Part shown: positions 7,896 to 15,545 of the stretch, piece after piece | Layout of the letters: each line of letters begins with the position of its first letter | Numbering within the stretch: position 1 is the first letter of the stretch | DNA from: CAYUYM01 sp964449305 | GTDB taxonomy: Bacteria; Bacteroidota; Ignavibacteria; SZUA-365; CAYQST01 | DNA: 22,694 nt | Assembly (NCBI GenBank): GCA_964449305.1 | Contig: CAYUYM010000032.1 | Location: 1 to 22,694 of the forward strand | Direction of reading: 5' to 3' | The notes under the pieces: model-generated | The model's input: the letters and a program-made list of their open reading frames with translations, nothing else | Database searches by the model: none | Told to the model about the DNA's origin: nothing | Translations under genes and position numbers: made by a program

Positions 7896-10800
7896 ATGAC
7901 CCCCACCACACCCCGCGAGTTTCGCGACACACTTCTCACCATGATCCGCGCCGATCTGCTCGGCCCGGCCGGCGGGCCCGATGAAGAGCTGGACAAGCAG
8001 GAGGATCATGTGTACAAGCGCTACCTGGTGGGCATGCTGGCGCCCAGGAGCCAGGAGCTGAACCGCGCGGAGCTGGATCAGCTCGCGACTGTCGCCGGGG
8101 ATGATGCGGAGGATGGCTCCCCGGATGTGGCTGTGCCCGGCGGATCCTCGCTGTTCCCTTCATCCATGGGGTTGAGCTTCATGGTGGGCATGGAGACCAC
8201 CACGCTCTTCGTTGACGCGGAATGGGGCTGGTATCAGCGCATTCGCAGCGACCGGCAGCTACGAGTCAAAGGTGATGATTTTGCACTGGTATGGAAGCGA
8301 ACCCCGATCGAAGTAAAGGAACTTCCAGTGGTGCTGCAAAAAGGGGTATTGAGCCCGCGACCGCTGCACTCTGATCATCCGCTGGTAGTCTTGCATGGCC
8401 GGATTCGCGAAGTCGCAACTGGGTGGATGGTGACGCTTTTCATGGTCAATGAGCAACAGGAACGCACCGCACGAAATGAGCCCAAGGATGAGGTGTGGGT
8501 GTTTCAGCCCAGGATCCGGGTGCGTGATGCCTCGGGGCGTCCGGTATTCATCCAGAGGGCGCAATCTGCGTTGGATCATTCCAGGCTGGACGCGGTGGCG
8601 CGTGAAGAAGCCGAGACGCTCGACATGCTCTATCGCCATCGTCGCGAGTTCGCAGTGGGCCATGGCGTCTCGGTACATGCAACGCGTGACGCGCATGATG
8701 CGAGCCGCGCCACCATGGTGGAGACCGAATGGATTCCTGCTCACGAGGTCGCCCAGCAGACTGCCCGCTCAGAAAAGGACGATCCGAATCTCGCCGGCCT
8801 CGTCCTGGACATGAAACTGCTGGCGGAGATGCCGGTGCATGAACTGCTCCCTTCCCTCGAACGCATCGGGAGCGCCTACGATGCATGGATTCATGGCGAG
8901 GAGGCGCGGTTGGCGATCCCCGGCAGCGATCTCGCCGAGCATGCGGAGGCGGCCCGGCGCGCGATCGACCAATGCCGGCGGACCTGTGAGAGGATCACGG
9001 CGGGCGTGCAGCTTCTCCGGGACGATCCCATCGCCCTCAAGGCCTTCCGCTTTGCCAACCGCGCGATGTGGCAGCAGCGTGTCCATTCCATCTTTGCGCG
9101 CGCGGTGCGCAAGAAGGAGGTGGCGGATGGCTGCGATGCCGGGGAATTCGATGTGCCCGAGAATCGAAGCTGGCGTTTGTTCCAGCTTGCCTTCATCCTG
9201 CTCAACCTGCCCTCCATCACCGCGCTCGACCATCCTGATCGAGGTCAGGAGCATGAGGCCATCGCCGATCTGCTGTGGTTCGCCACAGGTGGCGGCAAGA
9301 CCGAGGCCTACCTTGGTCTCACGGCCTACACCCTTGCGCTGCGTCGACTTCAGGGCGGGATCGGCGGTCGTGATGGTGCGCATGGCGTGGCGGTGCTCAT
9401 GCGCTACACACTGCGTCTGCTCACCCTGCAGCAGTTTCAGCGCGCGGCCGCGCTCATCTGCGCCTGCGAGCTGATCCGCAGGGAGGACCCGGCGCAGTGG
9501 GGCACTGTGCCATTTCGTCTCGGGCTCTGGGTGGGCAACAAGACCACGCCCAATCGCCTCGCCGATGCCTCCGAATCCATCAAGACGGGCATCAATGGAG
9601 GGATGCCGTCCATCAATGGCACGCCCCTGCAGTTCACCTCCTGTCCATGGTGCGGATGCCAGATCAAGTCGCACAATATCCGTGTGTATTTGCCGCCGAG
9701 CGATGTGGGCCGCTGCGTGACCTACTGCGGCGATACTGTCGGTCAATGTGCATTTTCGGAGCGACGAGCGCCAAGGGAGGGTTTGCCGGTTCTGGTGGTG
9801 GATAAGGACATCTATCGTCATCCGCCTTCGATGCTCATTGCCACGGTGGACAAGTTTGCCCAACTCCCATGGAAAGGCGAAACGCAGATGCTCTTTGGCA
9901 GGGTGGACGGGGAATGTCCCAGGCATGGCTTCCTGTCGCCAGATATCGACGATAAAACCAAACATCTAGCAAAAAACGGATTGCCCGCATGCGAGCCACG
10001 GCCGCATGAGCCGCTTCGTCCACCCGATCTCATCATCCAGGATGAGCTGCACCTGATCAGCGGTCCGCTTGGTTCGATGGTCGGCCTGTACGAAGCCGCA
10101 GTAGATGAGCTGTGCTCGTGGGAGGTGGATGGCCGGAAGGTGCGGCCCAAGTTGATCGCATCAACAGCCACCGTTCGGCGCGCCTCCGACCAGGTGCGCA
10201 AGCTCTTTGTGCGCACGTTGGAAGTGTTCCCGCCTCAGGGCACCACCATCGGCGACAGCTTCTTCGCCATTGAACGACCGGTGAGCGTGGAATATCCGGG
10301 GCGGTTGTACATGGGGTTCGCAGCGATTGGACGGCGATATCCGGCGGCGATCATTCGATCCTATGTCGCCCACCTGGCAGCAGCCCAATGGCTCTATGAA
10401 AATTATGGAACCATGGTCGATCCGTGGATGACCCTGGTCGGCTATTTCAACTCGATCCGCGAACTGGCGGGCACCAGGCGCTTGCTTGAGGATGATATCA
10501 AGGCACGTCTTCGCGATACCGATCAGCGTGGATTGGCGAAGCGCCGTCTGTATGCGATCGAGGAGCTGACATCACGCAAATCCGGCACCGATATCCCCTC
10601 GATTCTCGACCGCATGGAGACCGTCTTCGATCCGGTTCAGGCGCAACGGGCGGCGCAGTTGAAAGCTACACGCAAATCGTCGATTCCACGGCCTTATGAT
10701 GTCATTCTCGCGACGAACATGATTTCGGTCGGAGTGGATATCGAACGGCTGGGATTGATGATGATCGCAGGGCAGCCGAAAACCACTGCGGAGTATATCC

Positions 10801-11372
10801 AGGCCAGCTCGCGCGTGGGCCGATCAAAAGGGGGGCCGGGGCTCGTCTGTACCGTCTTCAACTGGGCCCGCCCGCGCGATCTATCCCATTACGAAAGCTT
10901 CGAACATTACCACGACACCTTCTACAAGCATGTCGAGTCATTGTCGGTGACGCCGTATTCGGAGGGCGCGCTGGCGCGTGGTCTGCCAGGAGTGCTGGTC
11001 GCGCTGATGCGACTATGGGACAGCCACCTGAACGACAACCGTGGAGCCGGCAAAGTGCGCGATGATGATCCCTTGTGGGAGCAGGTCCGCGATATCCTGT
11101 CCATGCGGGGCGTACAGGCGACGGACGATCAACTGACCGCTACCACCATTGGGAAAAAGCTGGCCTTTTTGCGCGATGAATGGCTGCAACGGATGCACAA
11201 CCAAAAGGATCATCACCTTGCCTACAAGGCGGATGGGGGGGCGACGGTGGCGCTCCTGGCCAATCCAGAGGACGGGGAGCATGAACCCTTTGTCTGTCTG
11301 AATTCCCTGCGTGATGTCGAGCCTACGGTGGAATTGGTGCTTGACACGAACACTGCCGGGTTGAACCGATGA
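7896..11372 (+). CDS. drmA: DrmA, core DISARM helicase
   Basis: This 1158-residue superfamily 2 helicase is one of the two DISARM core proteins. The Walker A motif ATGGGKT is at 463-469, the Walker B/DEAH-type box is DELH (716-719), motif III appears as ASTAT soon after, and the C-terminal RecA lobe carries ATNMISVGVDIERLG and the motif VI-like SSRVGRSKGG (from 971). Between the Walker boxes lies a Cys-rich insert (CPWCGC near 583-588, then CVTYC and a further Cys), probably a zinc ribbon. The N-terminal 440 residues are a family-specific region. Known family role: DrmA acts with DrmB on DNA, with unmodified invading DNA or free 5' ends as the proposed trigger. The start at 7896 follows a CATC-rich leader without a Shine-Dalgarno. 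The stop overlaps an ATG that opens a mini-ORF leading into drmB. Confidence 0.94.
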   Translation: MTPTTPREFRDTLLTMIRADLLGPAGGPDEELDKQEDHVYKRYLVGMLAPRSQELNRAELDQLATVAGDDAEDGSPDVAVPGGSSLFPSSMGLSFMVGMETTTLFVDAEWGWYQRIRSDRQLRVKGDDFALVWKRTPIEVKELPVVLQKGVLSPRPLHSDHPLVVLHGRIREVATGWMVTLFMVNEQQERTARNEPKDEVWVFQPRIRVRDASGRPVFIQRAQSALDHSRLDAVAREEAETLDMLYRHRREFAVGHGVSVHATRDAHDASRATMVETEWIPAHEVAQQTARSEKDDPNLAGLVLDMKLLAEMPVHELLPSLERIGSAYDAWIHGEEARLAIPGSDLAEHAEAARRAIDQCRRTCERITAGVQLLRDDPIALKAFRFANRAMWQQRVHSIFARAVRKKEVADGCDAGEFDVPENRSWRLFQLAFILLNLPSITALDHPDRGQEHEAIADLLWFATGGGKTEAYLGLTAYTLALRRLQGGIGGRDGAHGVAVLMRYTLRLLTLQQFQRAAALICACELIRREDPAQWGTVPFRLGLWVGNKTTPNRLADASESIKTGINGGMPSINGTPLQFTSCPWCGCQIKSHNIRVYLPPSDVGRCVTYCGDTVGQCAFSERRAPREGLPVLVVDKDIYRHPPSMLIATVDKFAQLPWKGETQMLFGRVDGECPRHGFLSPDIDDKTKHLAKNGLPACEPRPHEPLRPPDLIIQDELHLISGPLGSMVGLYEAAVDELCSWEVDGRKVRPKLIASTATVRRASDQVRKLFVRTLEVFPPQGTTIGDSFFAIERPVSVEYPGRLYMGFAAIGRRYPAAIIRSYVAHLAAAQWLYENYGTMVDPWMTLVGYFNSIRELAGTRRLLEDDIKARLRDTDQRGLAKRRLYAIEELTSRKSGTDIPSILDRMETVFDPVQAQRAAQLKATRKSSIPRPYDVILATNMISVGVDIERLGLMMIAGQPKTTAEYIQASSRVGRSKGGPGLVCTVFNWARPRDLSHYESFEHYHDTFYKHVESLSVTPYSEGALARGLPGVLVALMRLWDSHLNDNRGAGKVRDDDPLWEQVRDILSMRGVQATDDQLTATTIGKKLAFLRDEWLQRMHNQKDHHLAYKADGGATVALLANPEDGEHEPFVCLNSLRDVEPTVELVLDTNTAGLNR

Positions 11373-11413
11373 TGTCCATCATTTCCCTCCATCATTTTCT
11401 CATGAGCAGGTGA
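11369..11413 (+). other. 14-codon bridging ORF between drmA and drmB
   Basis: The ATG at 11369 overlaps the drmA stop as ATGA, and the 14-codon frame (MMSIISLHHFLMSR) ends in a TGA that overlaps the GTG at 11410 as GTGA. It therefore joins the two genes with overlaps at both ends. Translational coupling is the simplest reading; a functional peptide is unlikely. Confidence 0.3.
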
Positions 11414-11418
11414 ACGTC

Positions 11419-13236
11419 ATGTATCAGCTTGGCACACTTCGACCATCCCAATTCATGTTCACCTTCGGCATCGGATCGCTGGTGGATTTGCCGAACATGT
11501 CGGTCATGGTGATGGGACTGGATGATTGGGACGAAACCAAATGCCCGGAAATTCTTGAGGATCGTCTGGTCGCAGCGATTCAAAAACAGGTGGGCGCACA
11601 GATGCAGCACCTTCGGCTTCCGCCGCCAATGAATGAAACCCAGCTTCGCGATCCGACCGCGAGGGCTGTTGGCGTGCCGGTGGCGCCCTTCCCCCGGTGG
11701 TTGCGGTGCACTGCATGTGGGAGCATGGCCACTGTAGATTCGGGGGTGTTCACACTGCGCCAGGATCGATGGCGAGGAGATAAGACCGGGTATGTTCATG
11801 GTGCATGTAACATGGCTCACGCAGTACCGGTTCGCTTTCTCATGGCCTGTCGCGACGGGCACCTGTCGGATTTCGATTGGATCGGCTTTGTCCACAAGAA
11901 CAAGAAAGTATGCGAACCATCGATCCTGCGGATGTCGGAGTACGGCGTCTCCGGTGATGCGTCTGATATCATCATCAAATGTGAGAGCTGTGGCAGCAGC
12001 GTGCGTATGGATGATGCCTTCGACAAGAATGCGGAGTTTGTGTGCAATGGCCATCATCCCCATCTGCGCGAATTCGACTCCAAGTGCGACAGCGCCAAAC
12101 CCATCCTTCTCGGTGCCTCCAACAACTGGTTCCCGGTCAAAGCCTCGGCGCTTTCGATACCGAGGGTCACCGACAGCATAGGCAAGCAAATTGATGCGCA
12201 ATGGTCGGACTTGCACAATGTCGAGAGTTTGGAGGAGCTGGCGTTCATGCGCAAGAAGCAGCACAAGTTTGCCTCGCTCATCGGGTTGTTTACCGAACAT
12301 TCCGACGATGCAATCTGGGCTGCGATGGAAGCAAAACGCGCAGGCTCGCAGACGGCCGATGTTCCGGTTGAGGATCTGAAGCGTCAGGAATGGCAGGTGT
12401 TTTCGGGAATCGAAACGGTGTTGGATGATGAAGTGCTCAAAATCCGGCGTGTTGCCCCTCCCAAGGGATTTGAGGACGTATTTGAGGACACACTACTGCT
12501 GGACAAAATTCGTGAAGTGCACGCGCTGCTCGGGTTCACGCGGCTTGAATCCAGAGCGGATTTCGTGGAGGCGTTGCGGAACGAAGACATGCGCAGAACG
12601 AAAATCAGCAGGAAACCGCCCACCTGGCTGCCGGCAGTGGAAACGCATGGAGAAGGAATATTGCTCCGGTTTCGCGAGGACGTGCTATGCGATTGGGATG
12701 CTCGGCCGGAAGTCCGAACCATGCGTACGCAATTTCACGCCTCGCATGAGGCATGGTGTATGCTTCGAAACCGCACAGCATCGGAGGTCGAATCCAGGGG
12801 AATGCGCCTGGTGCTGCTCCATTCCTTTGCACACGCCCTGATGCGGCAGATCACGCTTGAGTGCGGATATTCGGCGGCAGGCGTGCGGGAGCGGCTGTAT
12901 TGTCGGGACGCGCATGAGGACGGTGGACCAATGGCGGGGATTCTCATCTACACGGCCGCCTCCGACAGCGAAGGAACGTTGGGGGGGCTTGTCGCGCTCG
13001 GTGATCCATTGACACTGGGCCGGCATGCGAGTCAGGCGTGTGAGAGCATGCGGGTATGCAGTTCCGATCCGCTGTGTGCCGAGCATGGGCCGGACAGGGA
13101 AGGCCGCGGGATTCACGGGGCTGCCTGTCACGCCTGTCTGTTTGCCCCGGAGACATCCTGTGAACACAGCAACCTGTATCTCGACCGGTCGGTGCTTGTG
13201 GAGACCTTTGCAAGCCGCGGCGCCGAGTTGTTTTGA
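11419..13236 (+). CDS. drmB: DrmB, DUF1998-domain core DISARM protein
   Basis: DrmB partners the DrmA helicase and carries the DUF1998 domain. The N-terminus (LRPSQFMFTFGIGSLVDLP) is the usual DrmB opening. Zinc-site candidates are C97-x2-C100 and C188-x2-C191 with more Cys/His after them. The C-terminal DUF1998 part contains LLHSFAHALMRQI (His468 region) and then a cysteine cluster (C547, C553, C570, C573 and one near 581) resembling the MZB-type zinc motif. Length is about 606 residues. I chose ATG 11419 because AGCAGG at 11405-11410 sits 8 bases upstream; the GTG at 11410, which would add three residues, is the alternative. Its close coupling to drmA fits the known DrmA-DrmB complex. No disrupted motif is seen. 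Confidence 0.92.
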   Translation: MYQLGTLRPSQFMFTFGIGSLVDLPNMSVMVMGLDDWDETKCPEILEDRLVAAIQKQVGAQMQHLRLPPPMNETQLRDPTARAVGVPVAPFPRWLRCTACGSMATVDSGVFTLRQDRWRGDKTGYVHGACNMAHAVPVRFLMACRDGHLSDFDWIGFVHKNKKVCEPSILRMSEYGVSGDASDIIIKCESCGSSVRMDDAFDKNAEFVCNGHHPHLREFDSKCDSAKPILLGASNNWFPVKASALSIPRVTDSIGKQIDAQWSDLHNVESLEELAFMRKKQHKFASLIGLFTEHSDDAIWAAMEAKRAGSQTADVPVEDLKRQEWQVFSGIETVLDDEVLKIRRVAPPKGFEDVFEDTLLLDKIREVHALLGFTRLESRADFVEALRNEDMRRTKISRKPPTWLPAVETHGEGILLRFREDVLCDWDARPEVRTMRTQFHASHEAWCMLRNRTASEVESRGMRLVLLHSFAHALMRQITLECGYSAAGVRERLYCRDAHEDGGPMAGILIYTAASDSEGTLGGLVALGDPLTLGRHASQACESMRVCSSDPLCAEHGPDREGRGIHGAACHACLFAPETSCEHSNLYLDRSVLVETFASRGAELF

Positions 13237-13244
13237 ATGACCTG

Positions 13245-13252
13245 AAAAGGAG
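13245..13252 (+). promoter_or_regulatory. Shine-Dalgarno of drmC
   Basis: AAGGAG at 13247-13252, six bases before the ATG at 13259, is a strong ribosome-binding site. It fixes the drmC start and contrasts with drmD, drmMI and drmA, which lack one. Confidence 0.7.
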
Positions 13253-13258
13253 CAGAAC

Positions 13259-14089
13259 ATGAACGCATTGACATCGAGCATGGCGGGTCAAGACGTAACG
13301 CAGGTGGAGGAGGCGACATTTGCGTGTATTGATGCCATCGTCAATCGCGCTCCGGCCGCATGGCTGGCGGCGGTGATTGGTGTGCTGCGAGAAACGCCGG
13401 CCGAGATCAGCGAGAGCCAGGTTCTCGGCAGACTCCCTGACACCTGCAATCCTGACCTAGCGAATCTGATGAAGATGGTGTTGCATATGGCGAAGGAACG
13501 GATGAGCTGGGAGGCCCTTGGCGTGGCGTTTGCGGTCGCGGCCCGGCTGCATAGCTGGCACAGAGAGGAACATCACCTGGAGATGCTCTGGTCGGGACCG
13601 ATCCCTGCGGGCGGATATTCAGCGCGTCGGATCGACCAGGCATTGTACGATCTGATTGCCTGCGCGAAGAAGGACATCGTGCTGGTCACCTTTGCCGCGG
13701 CAAGGATACAGCTGCTCACTGGCAACCTGCTGAGCGCGATACAGCGTGGTGTGAATATACGCCTGATCCTTGAGTTTGCCGAGGAATCCCTTGGGCAGCT
13801 CAGTCACGACGCACTCAGGGCCTTCCCGATGGAACTGCGTGAGCAGGCGGAGATCTGGTACTGGCCACTGGAGCACCGCGACTGCAACGCCGCCGGGAAA
13901 CCGGGCAAGCTGCATGCCAAGCTTGCCATCATCGACGAAACGGTGCTCCTCTCCAGCGCCAACCTGACCGACGACGCCTTCAACCGCAACATGGAGCTCG
14001 GAGTGATGCTGAACAACCCCGAATTCCATGCGACGATAACCGCCCACATCGACGGCTTGATGAAGGGCGGCGAGCTGCGAAGGATGTGA
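13259..14089 (+). CDS. drmC: DrmC, phospholipase D-like DISARM protein
   Basis: This 276-residue PLD-superfamily protein is the last DISARM gene, 22 bp after drmB. It has one HKD motif, HAKLAIID (H219, K221, D226), followed by LLSSANLTDDAFNRNMELGV, the usual continuation of the motif. The upstream half contains a PLD-like fold segment near 130-170 (DIVLVTFAAARIQ) without a second HKD, so an active enzyme would need to dimerise, as single-HKD nucleases do. About 100 N-terminal residues are helical and family-specific. In tested DISARM systems DrmC was reported as not essential for protection, so its contribution is uncertain. The start is fixed by a good Shine-Dalgarno. Other single-HKD nucleases look alike; the operon position decides the name. 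Confidence 0.9.
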   Translation: MNALTSSMAGQDVTQVEEATFACIDAIVNRAPAAWLAAVIGVLRETPAEISESQVLGRLPDTCNPDLANLMKMVLHMAKERMSWEALGVAFAVAARLHSWHREEHHLEMLWSGPIPAGGYSARRIDQALYDLIACAKKDIVLVTFAAARIQLLTGNLLSAIQRGVNIRLILEFAEESLGQLSHDALRAFPMELREQAEIWYWPLEHRDCNAAGKPGKLHAKLAIIDETVLLSSANLTDDAFNRNMELGVMLNNPEFHATITAHIDGLMKGGELRRM

Positions 14090-14571
14090 GGGGGAGGGGA
14101 GGGAGATGAACAGGCAGAAGCGGTGACCCAGGAACGAAAGCGTGATCTCGAACAGGCCTGCCTCCTCCATCCCGGGCACGTCGTCGCGGTATACCCCGTC
14201 ATGCGAACCTTGCTGAACGCCGCGTACCTCACCCCGCCCGAACCGCTGCTCTCCGTGCCGGAGCATGCGGGCAGAAAGCGTCATGATGGTGTCTCGATTT
14301 CCTTGGGAGGATGCGCATTGTTGATCAGGCGTGGGGATGTTCAGACCGCTTGCGCGGGTGTCCATGGTTCATGGATGCCGACATTGCTGCATGCCCCGCG
14401 GTGATCAACCTGAACGCTGTCGCAGAAAAAAGGCGATCCGTCCCGTCTGTACGACATGAAATGACGATCTGGGATACGATGATTGCATGTGGCATGGATG
14501 TGATGTGACCCGGTGACGGGAATTCTCGCCCGCCATGCAAAAATCTCCATCACCCTCCAAAGGAGGATGCC
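14090..14571. other. 482-bp region after the DISARM operon, no recognised gene
   Basis: No reading frame here looks like a known protein. A GTG frame at 14123-14404 and antisense frames exist, but none has a ribosome-binding site or a known family pattern. A perfect hairpin with stem TCCATG/CATGGA and loop GTT lies at 14361-14375, without a T-tract. No clear terminator for the DISARM transcript is visible. Confidence 0.5.
14554..14566 (+). promoter_or_regulatory. hairpin containing the Shine-Dalgarno of the lipoprotein gene
   Basis: CCTCC-AAA-GGAGG is a perfect 5-bp inverted repeat whose right arm is the ribosome-binding site, five bases before the ATG at 14572. If it folds in mRNA it would mask the site, so translation could be conditional. 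The stem is short with a three-base loop, so folding stability is uncertain. Confidence 0.45.
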
Positions 14572-15090
14572 ATGAAATCATGGTACCAGTATGCATGGCT
14601 GGTTGGTCTCGTTGCAGGCATGGTCGTCACAAGTGGCTGTGGCGCCAGTTTCACCCCGCCAAAAAACTACACCTTCAACACCACACGGGAGTACGACAAA
14701 CCCTATGATGAAGTATGGTCAAGAATTGTACAGTGGTTCGCACTATCCGGCAATCCTGTCAAGAACATGGACAAGGGTTCCGGTTTCATTGCGACCGACT
14801 ACAATCTGTCGGTACAGGACGTGTCTGACTGTGATTGTGGAAAAGCGGGGTTCAACCTTGTCGAGCAGGTTGTCATCACCGAGAAGATGGGCAATTTCAA
14901 CCTCCTGATTCAGCAAAAGGACGGGGGAAAGACCATGGTGACTGTGACAGCCAAATTCTATTCCATCAATGAAACGAGAACCAATAGCGGAACATCAATG
15001 GGATATGTGAAGGCCGGAGTCCAGAAAGTGGAGTGCAACTCCACGGGCAAACTGGAGGGAGAAATCCTGGATTACATCGGCAGGCCGTAA
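14572..15090 (+). CDS. small predicted lipoprotein, function unknown
   Basis: This 172-residue secreted lipoprotein has a hydrophobic signal segment (WLVGLVAGMVV) ending in the lipobox TSGC, so Cys23 would be lipidated. The mature part has DKPYDEVWSRIVQWF followed by a DKGSGFIATDY stretch, a pattern seen in BamC-like and related small envelope lipoproteins (a helix followed by strands after a VW-type start); I would not name it from that alone. A Cys-x-Cys occurs at DCDC. The start is supported by a very strong GGAGG. It lies 482 bp from drmC and is probably not part of DISARM. Its signal-peptide DNA is partly duplicated downstream at 15116-15148. Confidence 0.75.
   Translation: MKSWYQYAWLVGLVAGMVVTSGCGASFTPPKNYTFNTTREYDKPYDEVWSRIVQWFALSGNPVKNMDKGSGFIATDYNLSVQDVSDCDCGKAGFNLVEQVVITEKMGNFNLLIQQKDGGKTMVTVTAKFYSINETRTNSGTSMGYVKAGVQKVECNSTGKLEGEILDYIGRP
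14593..14625 (+). repeat. 33-bp direct repeat, copy A (inside lipoprotein signal peptide)
   Basis: This stretch encodes AWLVGLVAGMV and recurs at 15116-15148 with a single C/T difference (32 of 33 identical). Here it is in frame within the lipoprotein gene. Confidence 0.8.
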
Positions 15091-15545
15091 ATGTGCCAGC
15101 CAGTGCACGCTCCCAGCATGGCTGGTTGGTCTTGTTGCAGGCATGGTCCCACGTGCACCGCTGCTGTGCAGACCTGCTGCCCGAGGCTGTCATTCTTGGC
15201 ATGGCGATTCCGGAGGGCACTGCGGCGAACCCATTCGGATCGGGGCCAGGCATCAGACACGCCCCGACAGCATGGTCGCGGGCGAGCGGACCTCCCACCT
15301 GGCCTGGTTCATCCCACGTGTGACACTTCGTTCTGCTCCGCGTGTTCCGTGCGACCTCGCAGCGCCATGGAGATCAAACCCTATCCACGTATATTCACGC
15401 CAATGATCCTGCCTTCGGCATCATCATCCAGTGCACCATCTCCGCATCATGGTTCATCGCGCGTTCGGGACCGCAGGCATGACGACATGGTGCGGCAGGC
15501 GGCAGGCGATGGTCATCCATTCATTCCTCATTTCAGCAGGCACCC
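15091..15545. other. 455-bp intergenic region with a lipoprotein-gene remnant
   Basis: No intact gene is recognised. The region begins right after the lipoprotein stop and contains copy B of its signal-peptide segment. The frame that follows copy B continues open to about 15406 but encodes an unrecognisable Arg/Pro/His-rich sequence, so a functional second lipoprotein is not supported. The last 35 bases before the next gene are CATC/TTC-rich like the leaders before drmD, drmA and drmB. Confidence 0.5.
15116..15148 (+). repeat. 33-bp direct repeat, copy B (lipoprotein signal-peptide remnant)
   Basis: Same 33 bp as 14593-14625 with one mismatch. Similarity falls off sharply on both sides. It lies outside any convincing gene, which suggests the scar of a partial duplication or a decayed paralogue. 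Confidence 0.8.

Noticed and set aside
13619..14365. 248-codon minus-strand frame extending past the end of drmC
   Set aside because: Half of it is antisense to the conserved PLD domain. The part outside drmC (about 14090-14365) reads smoothly but shows no family pattern and no ribosome-binding site.
14123..14404. 93-codon GTG frame after drmC
   Set aside because: Mixed Arg/Pro/Cys composition, no ribosome-binding site, no known family; not supportable as a gene.
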